Translations under genes and position numbers: made by a program | The notes under the pieces: generated by a model | Told to the model about the DNA's origin: nothing | The model's database searches: none | Seen by the model: the letters and a program-made list of their open reading frames with translations, nothing else | Part shown: positions 35,428 to 46,492 of the stretch, piece by piece | Layout: each line of letters opens with the position of its first letter | Position numbering within the stretch: position 1 is the stretch's first letter | From: Phragmites australis | Taxonomy: Eukaryota > Streptophyta > Magnoliopsida > Poales > Poaceae | Assembly: GCF_958298935.1 (NCBI RefSeq) | Contig: NC_084924.1 | Coordinates: 29,981,819 to 30,045,818, forward strand | Direction of reading: 5' to 3' | Length of the DNA: 64,000 bases

Positions 35428-36895
35428 TGAAGGTGATATGCCCTAGAGGCAATCATAGACATGAATGTATCACACGTCTATGTTCATGTACTACCGAATA
35501 ATATGTTATTCCAAGAATGACTATCGTTTACATTGATTTGCAAGTATGTGACTTGTTCATGAAACTCTTTGTTTATTTCATGATGTTATTCTTAGTTGAT
35601 CCCTGGTCGCATATCATTGCGATGATACAAAAGACAACACATGTATTGATTGATGATCATGTTTCGTGGATCATAGGTATAAAGATACCAGGTCAATAAT
35701 GTGGACATTTATATTAGAGGACATGATGTTGGATAGATCCACCTTGAGATACTGCTGGGATTGTTATTTATGATGTGACATCAGTTGTTATCTCAAATGG
35801 ATGTACTTGTAGGATCTATAGACCTGAGATCGTCATTGATTCCCAGAATGTGTAGTGGCATACTTTGAGGCTGCCAAATGCTATTCCGTAACTGGGTAGT
35901 CATAAAGGTAATTTTCAGGTTTATCATGAAACATGTCGTGGGGTATGAACGATCAAGATGGAATTTGCCCCTCCTTGATAACAGGAGAGATATCTCTGGG
36001 CCCCTCGAGGTAGTTGGATTGAGAAAGTGCATGACCATGCCAATATGATTAAAGATTTAATCACGATGAATCCACTACTTGATCGAGTGAATGGTCGGGC
36101 TATCACAAGGGTAGCACATATCTCGCGTTGAGCTTGACTAGTATCGTGAGGCTAAGGGATCGGTGCATGTGTATATCAAGGTTCACCGATATGATCTTTT
36201 ATGTATACTTAGGAGTCAACTTGTCCTGCTAGGGACCGCTATTGGTTTCGGTTTGGAAAGGGTTTCCGAGTCATAGCCGTTTGTACATGAACCTAACGGG
36301 TCACACACTTAATGGGTTGGAACAAAACATGCGAATTGGATTCGCATATGAGTTTTAATTGGATTGTAATCCATGAGAAGTTAGAGTTCTAAAGGGCTTC
36401 CAACGTGGGAGCCCATTGGTCTATATAAGGAGAGATGTGGGTAAGCTGTGCTTAGGTTGAGCCACTCCAAAACCCTAGCCGCAGCCTTCCACACCATCTC
36501 CCAAAACCCTAGCCGTGCATGTGGTGCTAGCACATCGGTGCTCAGTGTTTCTTCCCAGTACATGTGAATACCATAGAGGCGCTATTGCTATTGTGGCGCT
36601 GATCTTCTCGTCAAGAAGCACGACCACCTCCTCGGAGTTGGTCGATGAGCACGACCATCTACTCGGAGTTGGTCGAGGAGCGTGACCACCTACATGGGGC
36701 TGGTCGCAGATCTAATCGAGAAGTTGCTTGGGGAGTTTGACGCACACGACGTTGGATCGGTCTACTCCAACTTTTATTTCGCTGCACTGCGCGTCGAATG
36801 GTAACGATCTATGATCTCCTACTAGCATGATTTTCTGGGTGAATGCGGTAGAATTTTTTTGTTTTAGGCTAGTGTAGCCTGCCCGTTCCCCAACA
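35428..36895 (+). mobile_element. Solo LTR inside chromovirus A chromodomain codons
   Basis: The 1468-bp element starts TGAAGGTGATATGCCCTAG and ends GTTCCCCAACA, with perfect 5-bp duplications CAATG at 35423-35427 and 36896-36900. Excising it and one duplication rejoins the chromodomain reading AAAGTCCAATGG / AGCAAC (Lys-Val-Gln-Trp). A TATA box (TCTATATAAGGAG, about 36419) gives plus orientation. TGATATGCCCTAGAGGCAAT is a phrase common in grass LTRs, probably Copia, but the family is not certain. No internal sequence remains. Confidence 0.88.
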
Positions 36896-37000
36896 CAATG
36901 GAGCAACTACACCGAGGATGAAGCAACTTGGTAGCATGGGGATAAAATCCGCTCTGAATATCCTGAACTTTTTGAGAACTTGCAAATGTCGTTGTAATTT
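36896..37000 (+). pseudogene. Chromovirus A chromodomain C-terminus (distal to solo LTR)
   Basis: It resumes the frame broken at 35427: the Trp codon, then NYTEDEATW, a TAG at a Gln position, and SEYPELFENLQMSL ending in TAA. This is the usual C-terminal tail of Tekay-type integrase with chromodomain, which guides integration toward marked chromatin. Confidence 0.8.
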
Positions 37001-37385
37001 TGCCTGATTGGAGCATCTCACATGTCTATAATCATCACCATGTTGAGTGGATAGTTTGTTCCCAAAGGATTACACTTAGAAACTATCCAACTGGGAGAAC
37101 CATACTCCTGGCAGTCTGACCGCTATTGATCTACCGGTTTGACTGCCAGAGGCATTTAGTGCCCAAAACTCTTTGTATAGATTTCGGTCAAACCGCTGTT
37201 TTCGCTGTCTGACCGAGCCTAGCTATGGTCTAATTGCTAGCTGTTGTGAAGGGCCAATAGTGGTCTTTCCTTTCCGTCGATGGAGTTCGACAAAGTTCAT
37301 TTCCATTTATGGAAAAAAATCTTTCCTGTTCCACCACCGTCACTTTCTCCCTTTGTTTGCCAAATCTTGGGACGAGATTCTTTTT
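37001..37385 (+). repeat. Chromovirus A 3' untranslated region
   Basis: Non-coding stretch between the polyprotein stop and the PPT. It includes several CAGTCTGACCGC / CGGTCAAACCG-like motifs at 37110-37215. Confidence 0.6.
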
Positions 37386-37400
37386 AGGGAAGGGGAGGTT
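37386..37400 (+). other. Polypurine tract of chromovirus A
   Basis: AGGGAAGGGGAGGTT immediately before the TGTCACG start of the 3' LTR. Confidence 0.85.
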
Positions 37401-39120
37401 TGTCACGTCCCAAAATGCTGATCACATGATTAAGCATTCATAATCATCGTGATATTATGTTTTTACATATTCGTTTGATAAATTGGGTTTAAAAATGTTT
37501 AAAATACTTAGAGATGGCTTAGAGCTCCTTAGGAAGGCCCTAAATACCTTGGAGAAAAGAAGAAAGAGAGGGGGATTAGAACAAATTCAGTAAAAACCCT
37601 TCCCACGGTCTGACCGACCCTTCCCGTAGTCTGACCACCACAACGTAGAGGCTCTACTTAAGGAAATCAACCAACTCTCTCACATTCACTCTCTCTCACA
37701 CTCTCACTCTCACTCACTTCTTCACCCACACAACAGAGAGGGAGAGATCACCTTGATGTCCATGATGACCAGAGATCAATGGAAGGAACTTCCTCGAGCT
37801 CATCCTCTTAATCCTCTTCGTCGGGGGAGTTCCGATGCGCGTTCATCCGCCTCAAGCCCGTACACCACCCCAGAGTCCGATCCCTAAATCAGAGCTTCCT
37901 CAAAGTAAACCCCTCCAATAGAAATCTTCCCTATGCTAAGGTGAGGCATCCCCTACCATTTTTTCCATCGTTCCCAAGCTCTAATCAGTCTCCATCTCAT
38001 TTAAACCCAAGTTCAACCATAGCCTAGAACTTCTCCATGGGGTATTTTGAGTTTATCCCAGTGAATGTTATCCAAAGCACCTTGGAGGCACTCCACTAGT
38101 CCCATAGAGCATTTCAGTACCCTTCACGGTCGAAGGCATCACCGGAACCTTGACCAATGACCTTCGAAAGGTGCTGCCAGTAGAGTCTCACGGTCTGATC
38201 ACCATTAGGGTCAGTCTGACCACCGGATGGCGGTTTGACCACCAACAGAACATCGATCGGATTGCTAGACACCAAAACCTTCTGCAGGCTGATGGTTAGA
38301 CCACCACCTCCACGTCAGTCTAACCGCCAGCCATTCAAGGCTGTATGTACTTAAGTTACCTTATCCGGGGTTTGAAACTTTGAAACCCTAATCTTTTGGC
38401 GGTCTATTGCAAATGCTTCCGAAACATGATGCTCTATTAATATTCAAGCATGCATCATACGCACACTTTTCATCGTTTGATTATTGATGCAATGCATTCT
38501 TGATTCATTTAGAGAGCGTAACGTCGACGGTCCAAGCGAGTGAAGGCGAAGCCCATCTACCTGAGTTCTGTGAGTGTTGCACCGAGAGTATCACGCAACC
38601 GCCAGAGCAGCAAGGCAAGCATTTAAGCATATTGCACCTTAGTTTGAATTGAATGGGGTCTAAATTGATTAGTTATCGCTTATGTACCATTACATGGTTA
38701 GCGAGTCGATGTTGGGTTTATATGGGTAGAACCTATATTGAATCGCATTATCTCTACTTTGAGTTGTTGGATAATATCCTTGTAGCCTTTATAATATTAT
38801 TGATGTCTAACTTAAGAGTAATTCGAAATGCTTAGCAATGCATATGACCCCAGTAGAAGTCGAGCGATGGTGCAACCATTGTTCAGGAGCTTAGGGCTTA
38901 CTTGTTGTTTACAAACACAATATCAATGATGTGGGTTGTATGAGATGTGAGAATGAGGTGAGATGTGAGCGATGCTAGGGGTATCTTCTGAACCGGAGGA
39001 GTTCTTCGGTGTAGTTCGGGAGAGGAACCCAGATGCCATAGACTGCTTGCATTGTTTAAGCATCATCCGTTGTTGCAGCTAGCTCTAGCATTTTCCGTAC
39101 AAACCACATGATGATCTAAT
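37401..39120 (+). mobile_element. Chromovirus A 3' LTR, proximal part
   Basis: It starts TGTCACGTCCCAAAATG after the PPT and matches the 5' LTR from 38431 to 39120. It is then interrupted by the B/C/D insertion block. It includes GGTCTGACCG-type motifs at 37605-37645 and 38185-38335 and a CT/CA-rich microsatellite at 37675-37720. The LTR resumes at 56452 after a gap of about 480 bp relative to the 5' copy. Confidence 0.87.
37675..37730 (+). repeat. CT/CA-rich microsatellite in LTR A
   Basis: CTCTCTCACACTCTCACTCTC-like degenerate repeat within the proximal 3' LTR of chromovirus A. Confidence 0.7.
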
Positions 39121-39671
39121 AGCCAGATCTCCATCTGAGAGAGTAGGTCTGCCTCACTACCGCCCTGTACGCCGAGCTCGACAGAGCTCTCGACGAGTTG
39201 GAGGATAAGCATCAGTGTCACGCGGAGTAAGAGCAGAGCATCTGTGAGCTGCAAATTCTGCTGGAGGACCCAGACCAGTTCCCCAAGAGGCTCCCGAGGC
39301 ACCCATGATTGCTCCACCCTGTTCCCGATCACGCAAGAAGCTTCGTCTGGCAGATGCAGCAGGTACTTCAGGCATAGTAGGCGAGGAGTAGAGTCGAGCT
39401 AGGAGGATGTCCTTAGCTGAATAAATCATTTAGTTTCGTGTGTCGTCTATTTGAGTCTGTGTTTGATGCTTGTGACTGTAGTGTGAACCCTGTAATGAGT
39501 TGGATCTTTGCTTGAGTGATGGTGTAATTGGGGGTTTCTGCTCTACATTGCATTAGTTAATAATATAATAATAGTTGGGAGTCCCTTTCTTTCTTTTGTC
39601 CTATATCTGTTCTTATTTGTCCTTTCCTGTTCTTTTCCTATTTTTTCGCCCTGTATCTTGGCTACCAACAG
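39121..39671 (+). mobile_element. Chromovirus B leader remnant (5' LTR and PBS lost)
   Basis: It starts abruptly at the breakpoint in LTR A. The first 240 bp encode a short coiled-coil-like stretch (ALYAELDRALDELEDKHQC), of the sort found in leaders of Tekay-type elements, followed by T-rich untranslated sequence up to gag. No LTR B or PBS is present, so the 5' end was deleted together with about 480 bp of the host LTR. Confidence 0.6.
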
Positions 39672-41240
39672 ATGGTGAACACCAGGCGTGCCAACAACAC
39701 CAACAACGTCAACAACAATAACGTCAACAACAACAACTCCAACAACACCAACAACAACAACGTCAACAATAACAACTCCAACAATACCAACAACGACAAC
39801 ACCAACAAGTACGATCTTCCATCCCTGCCCCCTCTGATGGATGCCAACCAAGTGAGGACGATACTCTAAGGTCTGGTGTAGGCTATAAACCAGCAACCTT
39901 AAGTACAGCAAGCACCGCCGCAGCAACCGCAGTCCAGGCTTTGAACTTTCTTGAGTACTCAGCCACCCGCCTTCTCCCAAGCAGTTGAACCTATGGAGGC
40001 TGATGATTGGTTGAAGACCATTGAGAGCAAGCTGTAGATAGCTCAGTGCACTGGAAGAGAAATTGTTCTTTTTTTCTTCCCATCAACTTATTGGACCAGC
40101 TCAAGAATGATGGATAGCATACACTGCCACCCATGAGGATCCCCAAGAGATCACATAGGCAGAATTCCAGAATAGCTTCTGTGCACGTCATGTCCCTGCA
40201 GGAGAAGTGAAGTTGAAGAGGAAGGAGTTCCTCAGTTTGAAACAAGGACCCATGTCGGTGAGAGAGTACCTTACCAAGTTCACCCAACTCTCTCGCTATG
40301 CCCCCAACGATATCGATACTGATGAGAAGAAGCAAGACTGTTTCCTGGAGGGTCTCAACACTTGCTTACAGTATGCCCTCGCGGCTAATGAGTACCCCAG
40401 TTTCCAAAAGTTGGTGGATAGAGCTTTTATCATGAAAAGGAAGAGGCAGAATCTAGGAGAAGAACATAAGCGCAATCTGCAAGGCCAGTCTTTAGGCAGC
40501 AACACCTGTTCCCGTTTCAACCCCTCACCTACAGGTCCTATGTTCCGCCATGGAGGATATAATCAGCAACAGAGGCTACCACAGAAGATGCCTCACCAGG
40601 TTGCTAGTGCATACAAGCTGTCAGTGTAGTTAGGGCAGCAATAGCCGCGCTCTAACTTCCAGTAGCAGCGATCCAACAACAACAACCAACCCTAGCAGCA
40701 AAATCGCCCAAGTCAAGGATAAGGCAACATTGGCCCATGTTTTAGTTGTGGCAAGTTTAGACACTTGGCCAACAAGTGTCCCAAGAAGAAGCAAGGCCAA
40801 GCATAGGCACAAGGCAACAATAAGTAGCAGTAGCCTCAGCAGAATGCAATGCATGGTCGAGTTAAATCACGTTGCCATGGAGGAAGCCCAGGATACTCTT
40901 GACGTAGTGCTGGGTATGTTTTCTGCAAACTCTCACCCAACTATAGTTTTGTTCAATTCTGGTGCTACGCATTCATTTATATCATCTTAGTTTGTGAATA
41001 CATATAAATTGCCAAGAGCATTAATGAAAAATTGGGTGCTAGTTAATTCTCCTAGAGGAGAGATGGAATCAAGGCATGTATGCCCTAAAATAAGTATATG
41101 CATAAGACGGTAGACTTCGTTGCTAATCTCATTATTCTGGAATACAAGAGAATTGATATCATACTGGGAATGGACTGGTTGACCAAGTACAATGGACTCA
41201 TTGGATGTGTCATGAAGTCAGTACAGTTGACACACACATA
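39672..41240 (+). pseudogene. Chromovirus B Gag-protease with poly-Asn N-terminus, truncated
   Basis: It begins MVNTRRANNTNNVNN and continues as an Asn-rich tract encoded by AAC-type repeats (39687-39815). Gag core: VKLKRKEFLSLKQGPMSV, EYLTKFTQLSRYAPND and KLVDRAFIMKRKRQ. The zinc knuckle is CFSCGKFRHLANKC at 40738-40779. The protease active site reads FNSGATHSF near 40955, Asn replacing the usual Asp, followed by DIILGMDWL around 41155. Multiple stops and frame changes. It ends near 41240 where element C begins; the rest of the pol continues at 50948. Confidence 0.8.
39687..39815 (+). repeat. AAC-type low-complexity tract encoding poly-Asn
   Basis: Imperfect AACAAC(T/C)CC / AACGTC units, coding almost only Asn with Val, Ser and Thr in Gag B. 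The antisense reads Leu/Val-rich and is not a gene. Confidence 0.85.
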
Positions 41241-41780
41241 TATAGCTTTCTCATCTGTTGGTTGACCTTGGCGAGCCTTCTTATCCTGGAGACTTGCTTA
41301 GGCATATCCTAATTCTGAGAAAAGGGTATTTGTCCTTAACAGTCACTTCGGGGATCAGAGTATAGCTTCTGAATACTGTTCTTTCTTTAGCTCACCTTAG
41401 TTACTCCATCGAACTTGGCTAACTAGTCCATTCCAAGGATGGCATCTATACCTTCAGATTCCAAAATTGTAAGTTTTGTTGGAAAGTCTACCCCCCTTAT
41501 TTTAAGACTTATTCTACGACACATACTTTGTAGCTATGAAAGAATGTGGAGCTCCAGAATCAAATCAAACTGATGCGGCCCGGGAGTTATCAAGGGACAT
41601 ACCGTACTCTATAACTTGAGCATCTTGAGCTTCTCCTGCGATAACATGGCTGACCTTCCCACGGACGAAGTTTTGCTGTCCATGATTGTTCTGAGCGGGG
41701 GCCTAATTTCTATTACGTGCTTGGGATTGAAATTGAGTAGACTTCAAAATATTAATGTTGGCCAGTCTTGGATACTTCTT
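41241..41780 (-). pseudogene. Element C protease region, truncated
   Basis: Minus-strand continuation downstream of the element C gag. It carries the spacer after the zinc knuckle and an APHSF-type protease core with nearby ILG-MD phrases, heavily broken. It is cut off near 41240 against chromovirus B sequence. No RT, RNase H or integrase of C is present. Confidence 0.6.
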
Positions 41781-42755
41781 AAGACACATATTCACATGAT
41801 GTCCTTCTTCTCCATAATGGAAACATCTCTTGCCTAAGGCGGAAGTAGCCGGGCTGTTCTTGACTTGAGGAGGCTGGTGGATTAGAGTGTTGAATAGGGG
41901 CTTGAGACTGAGTCCTGTTTTGGTTGTTGGAACGAAATATAGGACCTTGAGGGGGAGCTTGAGTTGTCACACGGGAACGTGTGTTGCTTCCTTGTCCTTG
42001 AAATGACATCTTACTCTTCTTCTCATCTAGCTGACGGCGCTTGTGTTCAACCACTAAAGCTTTGTTCACCATAGCTTGGAAATTGGTGAACTCTTGGGGA
42101 AGTAGGGCATACTCAATGGCATCATTCAGACATTCTAGAAAATGTTTCTGCTTCTTCTCATCTGTATCTACTTCATTTGGGGCATACCTAGATAATTGGG
42201 TAAACTTGGTCACATATCCCCTTACAGTCATTGATCCTTGCTTCAAGCTCATGAATTCTTTCTTCTTCAAATGAATATCTCCTGATGACACATGATGAGT
42301 GCGGAAACTGGATTTGAACTCCATCCAAGTGATAGCTGTTGAGTTTTCATGTGTGGAACAATATGCTTCCCACCAGTGCAAAGCTTGACCGGTGAGTTGG
42401 TGTGAAGCATAAAGAACCATCTCTCTGTCAGTGCACTGTGCAACTTGTAGCTTCCTTTCTATGTCCTTCAACCAATCATCTGCATCCATAGGCTCCACTG
42501 CATGACTGAAGATTGGGGGCTAAGTTCTCTTAAATTCTCCAAGTCTTGAGGGTTGATGGGGTCGAGAAACATGATTTGGTTGCTGCTGCTGCATCTGCAT
42601 CATAGTTTGAGCTAGCGCTTGCAAGATTTGAGTTTGCATAGCCATATGTTGTTCTAGGGTCATGAGAGGTGGCAGGGGTGGATTCTGATTGTTGTTATTG
42701 TTGTCCTCATAGTTGCTATTGATGTTCCTTCTTGTGTTAACAATCTGATCGAGGT
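41781..42755 (-). pseudogene. Element C Gag (minus-strand Tekay-like chromovirus)
   Basis: It runs from a mutated start (VNTRR at about 42745) through an Asn-rich stretch and QMQQQQPNHVSRPHQPSRLG into the Retrotrans_gag core: DADDWLKDIERKLQVAQC, LHWWEAYCSTHENS, EFMSLKQGSMTVRGYVTKF and TQLSRYAPNEVDTDEKKQ. 239 codons are open from 42498. The nucleocapsid finger follows, damaged (LRQEMFPLWRRRTS is the shifted reading). It is clearly related to chromovirus B Gag, so C and B are sister families inserted in opposite directions. Confidence 0.82.
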
Positions 42756-43385
42756 TGGGAAGAGATAGGAATAGGTAAGTGAGACTGGAAAGGATTCTAG
42801 CTAAGGAAAACCTGACTATATTATATTATATAGATATTAGAAATGTGATTGTGGACAAGGTGCCAAAGCATTGCACAGCACACACCAACACTCAAACAAA
42901 AGATCCAAAACACACATTTAGCATAAAACAATTCTCACACTAACATTATTATCCTTAACGATTACCTCAACTGCTCGACTCTAACGTTCCTGAAGAAAAA
43001 GGGAAGGTCCTCCTATAACTCGAAAACTAAAACTGGGAGAAGCACAAAGATAGGTCTTCATATCTTCAGTGTTATGGTAGATGATTCTTCCTTGTAGAGA
43101 AGGGTCTTCAGCTTCATCATCAGAATCTTCATACAAGGTAGAAGCGTCAAGTGAGATCTCCAAGTGCATCCTTCCCAACAAACTAACGGGGATGGTTCAA
43201 CAACTAAAATTTTTGAAAGGGGAAGCATTGGAAATTCATTTTTCTCAATAGATTGGAGTAGGTAAGTGGAGAGAGAAACTGAGAAGTTAGAAAAGCACAA
43301 GGATGGATTTTTCAAAATAGGCTTTTAAAATATGACCTTATGGCATGGCTATTCTATCTAGGCTTGCAGTTCTATAGTCAGTATG
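42756..43385 (-). repeat. Element C leader
   Basis: Untranslated leader between gag and PBS on the minus strand. It has short open frames only; no gene is supported. Confidence 0.6.
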
Positions 43386-43397
43386 GCTCTGATACCA
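43386..43397 (-). other. Primer binding site of element C (tRNA-iMet)
   Basis: The minus strand reads TGGTATCAGAGC, a perfect match to the initiator-Met tRNA 3' end complement, 4 bp from the LTR end at 43402. Confidence 0.9.
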
Positions 43398-43401
43398 CTT
43401 C

Positions 43402-45565
43402 TGTCACACCCAGTTTTGACGGGCTAACCAGATGCGGCTTATGCATGCCCAGAAAGTTAATCACACATAAGGACATCATAGGTGAAGTAAAAAAAGTAAT
43501 ACTTTAACTTACAGCCGTTAAACTTTTACATTTAAGACTTCACCTAAACAACTCTATTAGCTAAACGATAGCAGACTAAACGACGGCAGTGGGACGAAAG
43601 CATCGGCGACTAAGTAGTCCACAGGCACCGACCGGAAGACACAATTCTAGAACACCAGGTCGTCGTCTTGAAAATCTTGAAAGTCCTCCACTGAGTAGCA
43701 TATGTATTGTGGGAGATAGCAAGGGTGAGCACTTGGAGTACTCAGCAAGTGTGGAAAAATAATAATATGTAGGTTTTCAACAAAAACAGACTAACACATG
43801 GTATATTTGCGTAAAGCGAGTAAAGAAAAGATGTTTGGACTTAAAAGCATTAAGCAGTTATTAAGTGAATGTAACTCAAACCACCCAACAATCTTCCATC
43901 CAAAGGTAACCATCCATAAACCATCACCATCCAATACCTCCTATACCAACAAGATCATGACCATAACCATAACCCATATCCAAAACTAACTAATCATGTG
44001 AGGGTCCAAGTCTCTCATGACCGTAAGAATGGCTGATATATCATATTTTACACTCTGCATAGGTTGTATAACTTTCCCACGAGTCGTGATTTTATCACCT
44101 GCAAGCAGATGACTAAAGTCTCCATGTTGCAATGCCGGCTAAGCACTATACACACACCAGTGGTATGTTGCTAGGAGATCACTATGAAGCCTTTACAAAG
44201 AATCCTCCTATTATGTGTCACCAATACTCTAGGTTTCACCGCTAGGTGCTACCACCTAGAAGCCCCTTCTTGTGCTCTGTGGTTTCTAAGAATTAACTTC
44301 CCTCATCCACGCCTCCCATCTGGCCCACACAACACTGGAAAAACCCTAATAAATTGGCTATGCCTACCCATATCAGTCTCGTGTTTGTACGGAACTTCTC
44401 GGGTTGTCGCTCCATGAACCGGTCCTTAATTAGGTCACTTGAGTAAATACTAAACCAACCACATAACCATGATCACTATCACCAACATCCCAATGCTCAA
44501 GGTCTAAGGTTCCATGTTGCTAAACCATTAATAAGTTAACCACCATTGTTGCATATATTTTTCAGTCAAGATCATGACACTTCCCAGTATCCCAAAAGCA
44601 TGACTAAGCAATCTACCCACCAAAGATACTTAACCTTAAACCATCTAGGTTTCAAGGGATGGTAAGGGAAAATCTAGGGAAACCCTAACATTGGTGGCTA
44701 CCCATCATATTGACAGACACTGCATGCACTTTTGTAAAACAAAATAGTTTAAATCATAGGTTCAAGATGATCAAGGACACTTACCTTTTCCTTGCTGCTA
44801 CTCTGTGTATCCTAGCTCTTGATCTTGATGTTCTTCAAGTTGATCTGGGGCGTTATCGACTAATCCCAAAATTACCGGAAAAGCACACAAAAAAACACAC
44901 TAATAATAGAGCACAAAATAGAATAACAACAAGATAAAACCTATCTAGAAAGATATAGCTCGGAGTAACGAATCTAACGGCACAAGAATCTCTTAAAACG
45001 GAGCTACGACAAAAAAGTTACATAAAAAACAAGATTAGAGTTTATTTTATAAAATAAAAGGACTAATTTGTAATTAATACAAAGTTTTAGGTACCTTTTT
45101 GTAAAAATAGAGGGACCTATATGTAATTTTGGAAAGTCTTGGGGCTTAAGTGTAAAAAGATAGGGCTCTTTTTGTAATTACAGAAAAGTTCAAGGGCTAA
45201 CCTACAAAATTACCAATTTCCAGGAATATTTGTAATTATTTTTGAACTGGAAAAGATACTTATGACATCATGCTAATGTAATAAATAGGAAAGAATTAAA
45301 TTTAAAGGAAAAAGGCTGACTCGACAGTTGACCGGGTTGACACATAAGCTAAGAGAGTGAGGTGGCAGCAGATGTGGTGGCTGGCATGGCACAAAAGGCT
45401 GACTGGGATTATGTGTGCCACGTGGTGACTTTCTATTGGCTGACGAAGGGGTATGCCGGGTTCTAATGTTGGTCGCGCGTGATAGATCTAATAGCTCATG
45501 GTGAAGGGGTGACCGGAGAGAGGGGCCACGGTGGTGCCGAGGGGAAGACGGCGGCGCACTCGTCG
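43402..45565 (-). mobile_element. Element C 5' LTR, PBS-proximal part
   Basis: On the plus strand it begins TGTCACACCC, so the minus-strand LTR ends GGGTGTGACA. It continues without coding content to 45565, where the CRM-like element D interrupts it. The remaining LTR end is at 50720-50947, which finishes with GGGTGTGACA on the plus strand. Together the two parts give about 2.4 kb. Confidence 0.82.
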
Positions 45566-46477
45566 TGATGAGGATATCACTCTTTCGGATACACACACAC
45601 ACCGAGTATTCCTCCAACAATAGGTCCATTGACACAAGCTCGTGCACGTCAACTAAATCATGAGGTGAGCTCGTTCCTTAGTGTTCCTTTATATTTTGAT
45701 AAGGATGGGATGCTACTAAATAATTGTGATGTATTATTACTTAGGAACACGGGAGAAGAACAGCAAGGGCGTCCAAGCCAAGGTGGAGGTCCAATCAAGT
45801 TCGAGTCCGTTTCGGAGTTCAGGACCAGCCTACACTAAAATCATCGCTCAGGACGCATACGCACTCCGTTTTCGACGTTCTACACATGGTTGGAAAGCTA
45901 AGGAGATAAGCTTTCCAACGGGACTAGTCCCATGTCCAAATTCTTTCTGAGTCAACAGGAATCGTCGAAACAAGTGGATATCCAGAATCTATCAGGGTGC
46001 TGCGCCACCATCTTTTGGGCCGTTGGGCTGTATAACGTGTTGGAGTCCATTAGGGATGCGTCCAGGGGTCCTTGGCTGACCCTAGTATTTTATATACAGT
46101 AGCCACCACCCTAATTAGGGTTGGGTTTTGCTTAGATATTGATTTACACACAGATTGTGAGATTTTCGCTCTTGTTCCGGACCGACTAGGCCGCCGCAAG
46201 TGTTTGTGGAACCCCAACTTCGAGTGCTTGAATTCTATTCGCAATATTTCAGATTGCATCTTCTACGTTCTTGCTTGTGTTCTCGGTACGCTTGCAGGGA
46301 TTGAGCCTTCTTGGCGAGGTCAACTGCGCGACACGGTTGATAACCAACGGAGCTGTGGTGTAGTGATTGCAAGGGAGATGATCTGTTCGGGTCGAAGCCT
46401 TTGGATCATCAACGTTGAGTTCTCCACCCACCGACTTATCGCTACCTATCGGAAGATCAGGCCAGCATTACTTATCA
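45566..46477 (+). mobile_element. Element D 5' LTR (CRM-like, 912 bp)
   Basis: It starts TGATGAGGATATCAC, resembling the TGATGAAGACATC start of grass centromeric (CRM/CRR) LTRs, and ends CTTATCA just before the PBS. Near its left end (45629-45838) it encodes TQARARQLNHEVSSFL, the integrase C-terminal tail that CRM-type elements carry inside the LTR. A frame open for 146 codons at 46072-46512 lies in the R/U5 region and is not a known protein. A TATA-like TATTTTATATAC is at about 46084. Confidence 0.72.
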
Positions 46478-46479
46478 AC

Positions 46480-46492
46480 TGGTATCAGATTT
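46480..46492 (+). other. Primer binding site of element D
   Basis: TGGTATCAGATTT lies 2 bp after the LTR end and matches the iMet-type PBS over its first ten bases. Confidence 0.75.

Noticed and set aside
39543..39980. 145-codon minus-strand frame rich in Val/Leu
   Set aside because: Antisense of the AAC repeat encoding poly-Asn; hydrophobicity comes from GTT/TTG repeats, not a membrane protein.
43386..43397. Possible tRNA gene from the TGGTATCAGAGC match
   Set aside because: Only the primer-binding complement is present; no cloverleaf or A/B boxes. The same holds for 30529 and 46480.
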